Origin: Paludibacteraceae bacterium
Lineage (GTDB): Bacteria; Bacteroidota; Bacteroidia; Bacteroidales; Paludibacteraceae
Direction of reading: 5' to 3'
Assembly: GCA_024399965.1 (NCBI GenBank)
Contig: JAKSNJ010000015.1
Span: 1-40,485, forward strand
DNA length: 40,485 bases
Numbering within the stretch: position 1 is the first letter of the stretch; the number at the start of each line of letters is the position of its first letter. A program made the translations under genes and the position numbers. The notes below the pieces were generated by a model, which did not search any database, had not been told where the DNA came from, and saw only the letters and a program-made list of their open reading frames with translations. This document shows positions 7,903-16,983 of this stretch, in pieces.

Positions 7903-8043
7903 TTACACGGGTTTGTAGCCGGTACCTGATTGACCTCCATATTTGAGATCGAAGTTACTACCTAAAGAGACTACTAACTCTTGGCATAAACGGTCACTTA
8001 GGAGAGTCAATACTTGGGTTTGTGGTTGTTGATACGTTTTCAT
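7903..8043 (-). CDS. 46-aa small protein downstream of surface protein, copy 1
   Basis: An ATG-initiated frame of 46 codons starting MKTYQQPQTQVLTLL and ending GGQSGTGYKPV. It starts 24 bases after the stop of the large surface protein and ends 25 bases before the terminator, so it fits as the second gene of that operon. It has no signal peptide. The TYQQPQTQVL start and glycine-rich tail recall short peptides often seen after exported proteins in Bacteroidales, but I know no function. An identical copy lies at 11160-11300, though this is uninformative about selection because the whole segment is duplicated. Confidence 0.6.
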   Translation of the reverse strand: MKTYQQPQTQVLTLLSDRLCQELVVSLGSNFDLKYGGQSGTGYKPV

Positions 8044-8067
8044 TATTGTAATTTTTTTTGTTCATAA

Positions 8068-10980
8068 TTAATAACCTAACACGCCATATACCACACCGTT
8101 GCGGCGGATATAGAGGTGTCCTCTATAGAGGAATTTACCGTCGTTGGTATCTGCAGATACTTGTTGGTCATCAGTTGGTGTACGGCGACCGATGCGCATA
8201 CGAGCAGGAATCAGTCCCATCTCATTGTGTACGTGGAAATAAGCACGCATACCGTTCATCTCTGTATCTTCGCCCGCGTAATATAAGGTGTTATCTTGGT
8301 AGAGGAACAGATTAGCAGGAGAAGCGGCTATATTTGTCACGATGAATGAAGGTCTGACATCTACATCGCCTACTACTACTTCAGGAGCTTCGTCCATTGT
8401 GATGGTCACGCCTTCAAAGGCGGGGTTCTCCACGTCGGCAACAGGAGCAATCAGGTAAGCCACACCGGCTTCGATGGCTTCTACTTCTTCAAAGTTCAAG
8501 AATAGTTTACCCTCTTCAAAACTGGTACTGGTCAATTCGATTATCTGTGCACCGGCGAGGTCGCTGGCAGCTATTTGATCTGCGCTGAGGTCGAACGGCA
8601 AGCAGAAGGTGTTGAACATACCGCCGTTGAGTGAGCGAACAAGTTGTACATTTACGGTCTTATCCAAATTCTCTGTCAGCACGGTTTTCTCAGTAGCTGT
8701 TTCGTCGATGATGACGATGGGAGCGTGCCAACGTGGGTCACCAAGGTTGCTGCCATCGGTAGCTTTGCCTACAATAGGCGAACCGTTTTGATAGAAGTAA
8801 TCACCATTTTCTACATAAATCAATGGATCATCCGTCCAGAGCTTGGTGTTGGTGGTGTTCTCTGTTGCTTTACCACAATTGTTGACCATGCAATTGGTCA
8901 CAGTAATATTGTTGCCAGATAGACCGACAATACCCTTTTGACAACCGGTAGTAGGATTGTAAAGCACACAGTTGCTGACCGTCATATTGCTGCTGTTGAA
9001 GTTGCTGCCGTGTATCACGTAATAACTGCTGGTGGCATCGTTATAGAAAGTGCAATGGTCAATGATGGTAGGAATAGCATTGGTGGTATATTGCAGATAA
9101 ATGGCGCTATGAGTGGCATTCATAAAGGTTGATTTGGTAATCGAAATCAGGTTGATTGCCTGAGTAATACGTAGCAGATATTGACTGCTGGTTGTTAGAA
9201 CGCAGTTGTCTATGATGAGGCGATTGATAGGGGTTTCTACCGTAATGTTATTACTGCCTGCCGAATGAATGGTGGCATTTTTCAGTATGATGTCATCAGC
9301 ATTACTGCAATTTAAGAAGAGGAGATAGCTATTATGTGTGGAATTGATGTCAATGCCATCAATAGTCAGACCTTTGGTCGGTTTGATATAACTGGTGGTA
9401 TTGATTACAGGATGTGCCCCTTCGTCAGCCATCAGTGTGATGGTCGTCTTAAATGTGCGTGAATTGGTCTCTGTATATATACCATCACGGAAAATGACGG
9501 TATCATTCTCTTGAGCATTTTCAATCACATCGTATAGGCGGTCTGTACCCGGTTCAATGTAATACTTGCGACCTGCAACAGGAGCAGCCAATACGCTAAC
9601 GGTATATGAAGCGCTTGTTTCCTTAAAGTCTTCTGTAGCAGCGATGGTGGCAGTGATGGTAGCAGTACCTTGAGCCCCAGCCGTTACTTCACCTGTAGCA
9701 GGATCTACAGTAGCCACACTTTCGTTATTTGAACCATACGTGACAGCACCGGTAGAATTGGTGGTAACTGTTTGAGTATAGGTTTCTTCAGGATAGAGAT
9801 CCTTCATCAAAGTTGCGAAACTTGCAGTTGGGGTAGGTTTGACGTATTCAAAGGTCAAATCTTTGAACCAAGAATGTGAGTAAGTAGTGGTGTTGGTAAC
9901 GACCACGGTATAAATGCCGGTACTTGGAACGGTAATTGACCCCAGTACAACAGATTCTCCTTTAGCAGATGTGTTGACTTGAGCTACTTGCTGCTGTTCG
10001 CTATCAAACACTGTGACAACTAAAGACAATCCATTGTTACTGGATATATTCATAGAGACATTATATTCTCCTGTTTTGGTGGCATTAACTGTCCACGTAA
10101 CAGAACCGGTGGTTAATTTTTTATCCCCACGTTTAATCCATCCATCTTCGCGAGTCCACTCTTCTCCTACTAATACGGCTTCGTTGATATCCAGCACACC
10201 GGGGATTGCGGGGATTTCTTTCCATTGGGCGGTATATTCTACATCGGTCGTCCCCATTTCCATTTGTGTACCGGCGGCATAGACTTCACCATTAACACTA
10301 TGTTTCCATCCATTAAAAGTATGGTATGTGTAGGTTAGGTTGGCGGGTTCGGGAAGCGTATATGTAGCTTCTTCATTTTTGGTAATGGGGTCAGGTACGG
10401 TACCTTGCACGGCCTCATTACCTTTTTTAAACGATGCGGTATGTGGGGGGCCGGCAGGGGTATCGGATATGGCAGTTACTTTGAGATAGTACAGGGCAGT
10501 GTTTGCCGTGTTCGCTACAGGTTTGATACGCGCACTGCGGGCACCTTGAGGAGCTTCTGTGTTTGTAATAACTTGGTTGCCCCAACAAGCATTGCCGGGT
10601 AAGGTGGTAATATCCCCGACTATTTTGGTGTCGTCAAAAGTAGCTTCTGAAGAAAAAATCAATTGCAGGTTGTTGACAATCGAATTGGACGTGTAGATGT
10701 TGCTGAGTACATTTCCTTCCGTTACGGATATATCCACATAATGGGCTATATTGTTCAGATGAACACCTTCAACGTTTGTATGCGTAAAACCAGCAGAAAA
10801 GAATTTATCGTAATTTGCGTTGAGTGTGATGCCATTCTGCTCAAATGACGTGGCATCAGAAAAATGTGTGGTGTAAGATTTTGTAGATTGCAAGTACCCC
10901 CATTCGGCAGTCAGTGTTTTGCCTACAACGCCGAGTGAATAGAGCGCAGTAAGGGTCAAAAGTAGAAAATGTTTTTTCAT
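8068..10980 (-). CDS. Large exported parallel beta-helix surface protein with InlB-like repeat
   Basis: A 970-residue modular exported protein. Residues 1-24 or so form a signal peptide. Residues 25-170 are a beta-rich domain. Residues 180-253 are an InlB/Flg_new-type repeat (TFNGWKHSVNGEVYAAGT, then VEYTAQW). Residues 262-380 are a carbohydrate-binding-like beta-sandwich. Residues 385-465 are a bacterial Ig-like (Big2) domain with SNNESVATVDPATGEVTA. From about 470 to 740 there is a right-handed beta helix of the pectate-lyase/DUF4957-DUF5123 kind. The C-terminal 230 residues end in a short motif, HLYIRRNGVVYGVLG. No catalytic residues can be assigned, so it may bind or cleave glycans or only adhere. 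The last 258 or so codons are identical to the next surface gene. Confidence 0.85.
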   Translation of the reverse strand: MKKHFLLLTLTALYSLGVVGKTLTAEWGYLQSTKSYTTHFSDATSFEQNGITLNANYDKFFSAGFTHTNVEGVHLNNIAHYVDISVTEGNVLSNIYTSNSIVNNLQLIFSSEATFDDTKIVGDITTLPGNACWGNQVITNTEAPQGARSARIKPVANTANTALYYLKVTAISDTPAGPPHTASFKKGNEAVQGTVPDPITKNEEATYTLPEPANLTYTYHTFNGWKHSVNGEVYAAGTQMEMGTTDVEYTAQWKEIPAIPGVLDINEAVLVGEEWTREDGWIKRGDKKLTTGSVTWTVNATKTGEYNVSMNISSNNGLSLVVTVFDSEQQQVAQVNTSAKGESVVLGSITVPSTGIYTVVVTNTTTYSHSWFKDLTFEYVKPTPTASFATLMKDLYPEETYTQTVTTNSTGAVTYGSNNESVATVDPATGEVTAGAQGTATITATIAATEDFKETSASYTVSVLAAPVAGRKYYIEPGTDRLYDVIENAQENDTVIFRDGIYTETNSRTFKTTITLMADEGAHPVINTTSYIKPTKGLTIDGIDINSTHNSYLLFLNCSNADDIILKNATIHSAGSNNITVETPINRLIIDNCVLTTSSQYLLRITQAINLISITKSTFMNATHSAIYLQYTTNAIPTIIDHCTFYNDATSSYYVIHGSNFNSSNMTVSNCVLYNPTTGCQKGIVGLSGNNITVTNCMVNNCGKATENTTNTKLWTDDPLIYVENGDYFYQNGSPIVGKATDGSNLGDPRWHAPIVIIDETATEKTVLTENLDKTVNVQLVRSLNGGMFNTFCLPFDLSADQIAASDLAGAQIIELTSTSFEEGKLFLNFEEVEAIEAGVAYLIAPVADVENPAFEGVTITMDEAPEVVVGDVDVRPSFIVTNIAASPANLFLYQDNTLYYAGEDTEMNGMRAYFHVHNEMGLIPARMRIGRRTPTDDQQVSADTNDGKFLYRGHLYIRRNGVVYGVLGY

Positions 10981-11042
10981 AAATTAGATTTTGTCAATAA
11001 ATATTGTGATTGATTGTTATAGCGTATAGCCGAAAAACGATG

Positions 11043-11074
11043 CAAAAATACAAAATAAAATTGATATAGCCAAA
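11043..11074 (-). promoter_or_regulatory. Promoter of the 970-aa surface protein
   Basis: On the minus strand, TTTG (11074-11071), 20 bases, then TATTTTTG (11050-11043). The leader is about 55 bases. Confidence 0.75.
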
Positions 11075-11103
11075 TTTTTCCGTATGTTATAAAACACATA
11101 AAT

Positions 11104-11135
11104 AAAAGCATTTGAGTTTTCGCTCAAATGCTTTT
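11104..11135 (-). terminator. Terminator of the 1606-aa surface operon
   Basis: Duplicate of the 13-bp-stem terminator at 7847-7878. It separates the upstream operon from the promoter of the 970-residue gene. Confidence 0.85.
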
Positions 11136-11159
11136 ACTTTTTGTGTGGCTATCAAACCC

Positions 11160-11300
11160 TTACACGGGTTTGTAGCCGGTACCTGATTGACCTCCATATT
11201 TGAGATCGAAGTTACTACCTAAAGAGACTACTAACTCTTGGCATAAACGGTCACTTAGGAGAGTCAATACTTGGGTTTGTGGTTGTTGATACGTTTTCAT
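11160..11300 (-). CDS. 46-aa small protein downstream of surface protein, copy 2
   Basis: Same 46 codons as at 7903-8043, again 24 bases after the stop of a large surface protein and just before a terminator. The preserved order surface protein, peptide, terminator suggests that the three parts move or convert as a unit. Function unknown. Confidence 0.6.
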   Translation of the reverse strand: MKTYQQPQTQVLTLLSDRLCQELVVSLGSNFDLKYGGQSGTGYKPV

Positions 11301-11324
11301 TATTGTAATTTTTTTTGTTCATAA

Positions 11325-14300
11325 TTAATAACCTAACACGCCATATACCACACCGTTGCGGCGGATATAGAGGTGTCCTCTATAGAGGAATTTACCGTCG
11401 TTGGTATCTGCAGATACTTGTTGGTCATCAGTTGGTGTACGGCGACCGATGCGCATACGAGCAGGAATCAGTCCCATCTCATTGTGTACGTGGAAATAAG
11501 CACGCATACCGTTCATCTCTGTATCTTCGCCCGCGTAATATAAGGTGTTATCTTGGTAGAGGAACAGATTAGCAGGAGAAGCGGCTATATTTGTCACGAT
11601 GAATGAAGGTCTGACATCTACATCGCCTACTACTACTTCAGGAGCTTCGTCCATTGTGATGGTCACGCCTTCAAAGGCGGGGTTCTCCACGTCGGCAACA
11701 GGAGCAATCAGGTAAGCCACACCGGCTTCGATGGCTTCTACTTCTTCAAAGTTCAAGAATAGTTTACCCTCTTCAAAACTGGTACTGGTCAATTCGATTA
11801 TCTGTGCACCGGCGAGGTCGCTGGCAGCTATTTGATCTGCGCTGAGGTCGAACGGCAAGCAGAAGGTGTTGAACATACCGCCGTTGAGTGAGCGAACAAG
11901 TTGTACATTTACGGTCTTATCCAAATTCTCTGTCAGCACGGTTTTCTCAGTAGCTGTTTCGTCGATGATGACGATGGGAGCGTGCCAACGTGGGTCACCA
12001 AGGTTGCTGCCATCGGTAGCTTTGCCTACAATAGGCGAACCGTTTTGATAGAAGTAATCACCATTTTCTACATAAATCAATGGATCATCCGTCCAGAGGT
12101 TCGCGTTGGTTGTATTGGTAGTTTTATATGTCCAATTATTGATAATACAGTTCTTCACAACGGGAGCACTACCATTACCCCATATAGCGTATGCATGAAC
12201 ACCTGCAGTGGTGGTGTATAGTACGCAGTTGCTGATAGTGGTTTGAGTACCGGTAGCCAAGATGGTATAGGTAGTTGTCGTATTGTTGTAGAACGTACAA
12301 TGGTCAATCAGCACAGAGGTAGTTGAGCCATTCAAGTACAACGAATTACTGCCATTGTTAATAAATGTGCTATTGGTGATGGAGATATTCGTAGCAGGTT
12401 GGCTGAGTTGAACTGCAATTGAACTATTTGAGGTGATTACGCAATTATCCATCACGAAATTAGCTATTGTACCTTGTTGATAGAAGCAATAAGCATTGTT
12501 GTGCATCGTGCAATTGCGGAAAATCATGTCAGCACCTGTTCCGGAGATACGGAATAGAGGTTCACTTGTCGTTGAATTGATAGTCAAACCATCTACCGTG
12601 ATGCCCTTTGTTACTTGGAAGTAAGTGCAATTGAGTACAGGACTTGCGTCTTCGTCCGCACGGAGGGTAACGGCTTTGCTGAAAGAAAGATTAGTTGTTT
12701 CGGTAAACGCACCATCACGGAAGACGATAACGTCACCATCTTCGAGGTCGTTCATGATAGCCTTCAGTTTATCCGTACCCGGATCTAAGTAGATAGGACC
12801 GGAAGCTTTAAGAACATTGATTGTGTATGTAGCCGTAGTAGATTTGTAATCGGCTGTTTCGGCAATGGTAGCGGTAATGGTAGCTAAACCTTTAGCAACA
12901 GCCGTTACTTCACCTGTAGCAGGATCTACAGTAGCCACACCCGTATTATTTGAACTATAAGTAACGTCACCATCTGAATTAGTTGTTACAGTTTGAGTGA
13001 AGGTTTCTTCGGGATAGAGTTCTTTACTTGCCGTAGCGAAAGAGGCAGTAGGAGTAGATTTAACAGACTCAAGTTTGAGAGTATTGAACCACACATGTGC
13101 CCACGCGGTAGTGCAAGTTACCACGACGGTGTATGTGCCTTGAGCAGGTATTGTAACCAAGCCCAAGTCTTTCACGCCGGAAGGTTGCCACGATTCCGGA
13201 ATTCCCACCGAGCCGAGAGATTGTTGATTGCTATCATATACGGTAACAGTAAGACTACCGGTATCGTCACAACTAACCTTAACCGATACATTGTAGTCTC
13301 CGGCTTTGGTAGCATTGACAGTCCACGTAACCGTACCTGCGGCTAAGTCTTTGTCTCCACGCTTAATCCATTCGCCGTCACGAGTCCACTCTTCTCCAAC
13401 CAATACGGCATCATCAAGGTCTAATGTGTTAGGGATAGTGGGTAATTCTTTCCATTGTGCAGTAAATTCGACTGCCTCGTTAGGCATGGTGTATTCAGCA
13501 CCGGCAATGTAGGTGGTTGTACCATCATTCCAACCGTTAAAGGTATATCCGTCACGAGCCAAGTTACCTGCTTCAGGAAGATTAAATTCGAAACTCTCTT
13601 TGTAGGAGCCAGCAGTAGGCAGGTCGCCTGTAACATCTTCTGCACCGGCAAGATAAGTCACAGCATGAGGTTCTTTCACTACGTACGTGTAAGAAATGCT
13701 TACACCTGCGGAGGGAACACCATCTGCATCCAAAGCAAATACGGTATAATAATAGGTCTTGTTGACGGTCTTGGTTGAGTTGTCCGTATATTTTGAGTTG
13801 GTGCCACGATAAATCTCTGTACCATCGGTTAAAGAGGTAGAAGGAGCATCTTCTTTCATCATCACAACAACCTCTTCGATTTCAATAGCGTCTTTTACAT
13901 GGTAGCGGACATTGCTAACCGAGAATACTTGATTGTCGTGCGTGCCAGCACCTGAGTTAGCGTAGATAGCCACTTGCGATACGGCAAAAGATAGAGGATT
14001 GGTAACACTACCTTCTGACCAATATTTCGTGTTGGGCTTATATGAAACGTTTTGTTCCGTAGCTGTAGGATGTACGGTTTGGCCAGATTGCCAATATGCA
14101 TAAGAAGCATCGCAAACACCTGCCCACAAGTTAACGTTGCTATTGACAGTACCGGTGCATGTATAAGAGATAGACTCCAAATTAGTCACACTGCCGATAT
14201 TAAAGGCGATACCACATTGGTTATATTCAATAGAAGTACCAGTAGTAGTAACAATATTGGTTGCAGCATCGTACGAATAAGTGGGATTTCCAGAACTTTG

Positions 14301-16145
14301 TACAAGTGGTGCAACGGGATTACTCAAGTCGCAAATACCCGGAATATTCCAAATGAGCGGTACGATATTGTCCTCTGCGTTTTTGATTTGTAGGTTGCTG
14401 ATAGTAGGAACAACTACTGCTTCCCATTGAGCAGTAAATTCAACAGGTGCAGCCGGCATAGTGTATTCAGCATTAGGTTGATAAGTAGTCGTGCCATCGT
14501 TCCAACCTGCGAAAGAGTAACCGAGTCGTTTTAGTCCAGTAGCGGCAGCTACGGAGAATTTGCCACCTTCTATATGCTCCGGTTCAGTAGGCAGGTCACC
14601 TGTAACATCTTCTGCACCAGCAAGATAAGCAACTGCATACGTGGTAACAGGTGCATATACGTAGTCAATTGTAGCGGCATTGGATGCATTACCATCTGCA
14701 TCGTAGCAATAAACAGCATATACGTATGTACCGGCAGCGGTAATTGTATTGTCGGTGAAAGCAGACTTTGTGCCAGAATAGAGTTGTACGGCAGCATCTA
14801 CACTTTCGGTAGAGAGACGACGAGTAATAACAATATGATCTACATCAATAGCGTCTTTGACGTGGTAGCGTACGTTACGAACAGAGAAAGTCTGATTTGC
14901 ATAGGTGCCGTTACCTGCGTTTGCATAAATAGCCACTTGCGGTACAGCGAACGTCAGCGGATTATCTACACTGCCCTCTGCCCAGTATTTTTGATTGGGT
15001 CTAACCGAAGCTGCTTGGAAGGATGTAGAGATAGTATGAGTTACATCTTTTTCCCAATAAGCATAAGAAGCATCGCAAGCACCAGCCCACAGACTGATAT
15101 CCCAATGCTCTTGACCCATATATTCGAAAGAAACGGTTTCTATATTGGATACACTACCAATATTAAATGCCATACCATATTGTTCCCACATCTTAGCAGT
15201 ACCTTTGGCGGTGGCCACATCCGTTTCAGAATTGTATGTATATGTAGGATCGCCTGTGCTGCTTGCTAATGGTGTAACAGGTTTGCTCAAATCTACAATA
15301 CCAGGAATAACAAAAGAAAGAGGCACGACATTATTTTCTGCACCTACGATTTGGAGGTTCGTTACCATCGGAACGGTTTGTGCTTCCCATTGAGCTGTAT
15401 AGGTAACATCAGCGGTGCCCATCGTCATCGGTGTACCGGCAGGATAGATATTGTCGTCTGCGCTGGATTTCCAGCCGGCAAAAGTGTGTTTGGTATAAGA
15501 AAGATTGGTAGGTTCTGCCAGTTTGTATGTTTTGGTTTCTTCTACATCTTTGGTAGCAGGAACAGAGCCTGTTGCACCACCGGCCTCGTATTTCACTTGG
15601 TGAGTCGGACCGGCAGGGGCAGCAGATTCGGCAGTAACTTTGAGGTAGTAGATATAATGTTGAGATTGCCAAGCACTATAGTATATTCGTGCCATTTGAG
15701 CCGTAGCTGGAATCGTTGGTTTCGATTTTATTTGCTCTGCTGTGAACACATTCCTTCCTAAATCAGCAGTACTTACTATTTTGCTCGCATCATATGTAGC
15801 AGATGAACAAAAAGCAATTTTCGGAGTAGCTTGAGTCAAAGCCCAACTCGCGTCACTTACACAGACTATTGATACTTCAATTTCCTTAAGTGTCGCACCT
15901 TCGTCCAATGAAATATCAAGATATTTGTTAGCTTCTTGTACCATCAATGCGTTGGCATATATTGCCCCCCCTTGACAAACAACCTGAGGAGTTGCCCCAA
16001 CAGTTCCACCTGTTGTCAGCGTAACGCATCCAATTTTGTTGGTTGCAAAAGATTCGTAACTTGGATACCCCCACTCGGCGGTTTCGCCCATAACGCTAAG
16101 CGAACAGAGGGCTGCGAGGGCTAAAAAAAGAAAATGTTTTTTCAT
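11325..16145 (-). CDS. Giant exported modular beta-helix surface protein with three InlB-like repeats
   Basis: A 1606-residue protein. The start at 16145 (MKKHFLFLALAALCSL) gives a proper signal peptide; the frame upstream runs into the promoter. Order: N-terminal beta domain; an InlB-like repeat; a domain of about 240 residues beginning VPMVTNLQIVGAENNVVPL; a second InlB-like repeat; a second copy of that domain beginning VPTISNLQIKNAEDNIVPL; a third InlB-like repeat; a carbohydrate-binding-like beta-sandwich; a Big2-type domain; a parallel beta helix; and the same C-terminal region as the 970-residue protein. It looks like a longer paralogue produced by internal duplication. It is probably surface exposed. 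Whether it is an enzyme cannot be told. Confidence 0.85.
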   Translation of the reverse strand: MKKHFLFLALAALCSLSVMGETAEWGYPSYESFATNKIGCVTLTTGGTVGATPQVVCQGGAIYANALMVQEANKYLDISLDEGATLKEIEVSIVCVSDASWALTQATPKIAFCSSATYDASKIVSTADLGRNVFTAEQIKSKPTIPATAQMARIYYSAWQSQHYIYYLKVTAESAAPAGPTHQVKYEAGGATGSVPATKDVEETKTYKLAEPTNLSYTKHTFAGWKSSADDNIYPAGTPMTMGTADVTYTAQWEAQTVPMVTNLQIVGAENNVVPLSFVIPGIVDLSKPVTPLASSTGDPTYTYNSETDVATAKGTAKMWEQYGMAFNIGSVSNIETVSFEYMGQEHWDISLWAGACDASYAYWEKDVTHTISTSFQAASVRPNQKYWAEGSVDNPLTFAVPQVAIYANAGNGTYANQTFSVRNVRYHVKDAIDVDHIVITRRLSTESVDAAVQLYSGTKSAFTDNTITAAGTYVYAVYCYDADGNASNAATIDYVYAPVTTYAVAYLAGAEDVTGDLPTEPEHIEGGKFSVAAATGLKRLGYSFAGWNDGTTTYQPNAEYTMPAAPVEFTAQWEAVVVPTISNLQIKNAEDNIVPLIWNIPGICDLSNPVAPLVQSSGNPTYSYDAATNIVTTTGTSIEYNQCGIAFNIGSVTNLESISYTCTGTVNSNVNLWAGVCDASYAYWQSGQTVHPTATEQNVSYKPNTKYWSEGSVTNPLSFAVSQVAIYANSGAGTHDNQVFSVSNVRYHVKDAIEIEEVVVMMKEDAPSTSLTDGTEIYRGTNSKYTDNSTKTVNKTYYYTVFALDADGVPSAGVSISYTYVVKEPHAVTYLAGAEDVTGDLPTAGSYKESFEFNLPEAGNLARDGYTFNGWNDGTTTYIAGAEYTMPNEAVEFTAQWKELPTIPNTLDLDDAVLVGEEWTRDGEWIKRGDKDLAAGTVTWTVNATKAGDYNVSVKVSCDDTGSLTVTVYDSNQQSLGSVGIPESWQPSGVKDLGLVTIPAQGTYTVVVTCTTAWAHVWFNTLKLESVKSTPTASFATASKELYPEETFTQTVTTNSDGDVTYSSNNTGVATVDPATGEVTAVAKGLATITATIAETADYKSTTATYTINVLKASGPIYLDPGTDKLKAIMNDLEDGDVIVFRDGAFTETTNLSFSKAVTLRADEDASPVLNCTYFQVTKGITVDGLTINSTTSEPLFRISGTGADMIFRNCTMHNNAYCFYQQGTIANFVMDNCVITSNSSIAVQLSQPATNISITNSTFINNGSNSLYLNGSTTSVLIDHCTFYNNTTTTYTILATGTQTTISNCVLYTTTAGVHAYAIWGNGSAPVVKNCIINNWTYKTTNTTNANLWTDDPLIYVENGDYFYQNGSPIVGKATDGSNLGDPRWHAPIVIIDETATEKTVLTENLDKTVNVQLVRSLNGGMFNTFCLPFDLSADQIAASDLAGAQIIELTSTSFEEGKLFLNFEEVEAIEAGVAYLIAPVADVENPAFEGVTITMDEAPEVVVGDVDVRPSFIVTNIAASPANLFLYQDNTLYYAGEDTEMNGMRAYFHVHNEMGLIPARMRIGRRTPTDDQQVSADTNDGKFLYRGHLYIRRNGVVYGVLGY

Positions 16146-16208
16146 AAACTTAGATTTTTGTAAGTAAATATTGTGTTTATTGTTTTTAGTATATTCCGAA
16201 AAACGCGA

Positions 16209-16240
16209 CAAAGATACAACAAAAAAATCATTCTACCAAA
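16209..16240 (-). promoter_or_regulatory. Promoter of the 1606-aa surface protein
   Basis: On the minus strand, TTTG (16240-16237), 20 bases, then TATCTTTG (16216-16209). The leader is about 60 bases. Confidence 0.8.
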
Positions 16241-16509
16241 TATTTTTTTATGTTATAAAACATATTTTTCGTCGGAGTACCTTGGCACTATCCACTTCAA
16301 GGGGTTTTTCTGGTTTTTGTTCGGGCAGAAATCTTAAAAATCGTAAGTTGGCTGAAGACAACAAAATTACGAACGGTGGACGATACGTGAACGAACGGTG
16401 AACGATACGTAAAAAATAGGCAAAATCTTAAAAATCGTAAGTTAGCATCAATTTAGACCTAAATGACGAAAAAAACTCCACCAAAGAATGCACAATGTGC
16501 GATGTGCGA
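16241..16509. repeat. Gene-free stretch with dispersed short repeats
   Basis: No credible gene. It holds two copies of a 22-base sequence beginning ATCTTAAAAATCGTAAG (16331-16352, 16425-16446; a third is at 40086-40107). It also holds a GAACG-rich 26-base block (16380-16405) whose exact reverse complement is at 40457-40482, and an AATGCAC/GATGTGC repeat at 16487-16510. Confidence 0.75.
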
Positions 16510-16983
16510 TTAGAGAGATTCTAACCAAAAACGATAGTGCTCGCTTTGTTCACCAAAGGTGCGTGCCATCATTTGGCGGGCTTGCTCACGAACACGCTGT
16601 TGCTCGGCTTCGGGCTGATCTGCTCCCCAATTCAGGATTTGCGTCAAACAACCATCTACCGAATTACTTACCCACGGAATAAGCGCGTCGCTATCCGGTT
16701 GCCACTCGTCCCACAAATCGCGGGCCTGACGGCCGAACTCGTTGAAAAAGAAAATATCGCCTTTCTCACACCACGCAGCAGCCGTGTAATCAAGGCATGT
16801 CATAACCATTGCCGTATCGCCGGCACTGAGCGACTGACACTGCTCCAAAGCAGCAATCGCCTCGTCCGGTTGCCAACGAATAAGGTAGTCCTTGGCGCGG
16901 TCCAAAAGGTCGTCGGGCGTTTGCGCAGCAACCACAAAAGGTAATGCCAGCGTCATCAAGAAGAAAAAGAAAATACGTTTCAT
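16510..16983 (-). CDS. Small exported hypothetical protein
   Basis: A 157-residue protein with a clear signal peptide (MKRIFFFFLMTLALPFVVAA, cleavage near AQ-TP). The mature part is helical and rich in Ala, Glu and Gln (DDLLDRAKDYLIRWQPDEAI, then ALEQCQSL), like a short tetratricopeptide-type helical repeat. Its start overlaps the stop of the efflux gene in an ATGA arrangement, so the two are almost certainly translationally coupled. I do not recognise a named family. A periplasmic accessory role with the outer-membrane channel is suggested only by the coupling. Confidence 0.8.
   Translation of the reverse strand: MKRIFFFFLMTLALPFVVAAQTPDDLLDRAKDYLIRWQPDEAIAALEQCQSLSAGDTAMVMTCLDYTAAAWCEKGDIFFFNEFGRQARDLWDEWQPDSDALIPWVSNSVDGCLTQILNWGADQPEAEQQRVREQARQMMARTFGEQSEHYRFWLESL

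Larger units (their letters stand above)
7844..8841. repeat. 998-bp duplicated segment, copy 1
   Basis: Identical by eye to 11101-12098 (offset 3257). It holds the terminator, the 46-residue peptide gene and the last 258 or so codons of the surface protein. Homology ends abruptly at the 8841/12098 edge, where the beta-helix sequences diverge. Confidence 0.93.
11101..12098. repeat. 998-bp duplicated segment, copy 2
   Basis: Second copy of 7844-8841, in the same orientation, covering the same terminator, small gene and 3' part of the larger surface protein gene. Confidence 0.93.
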
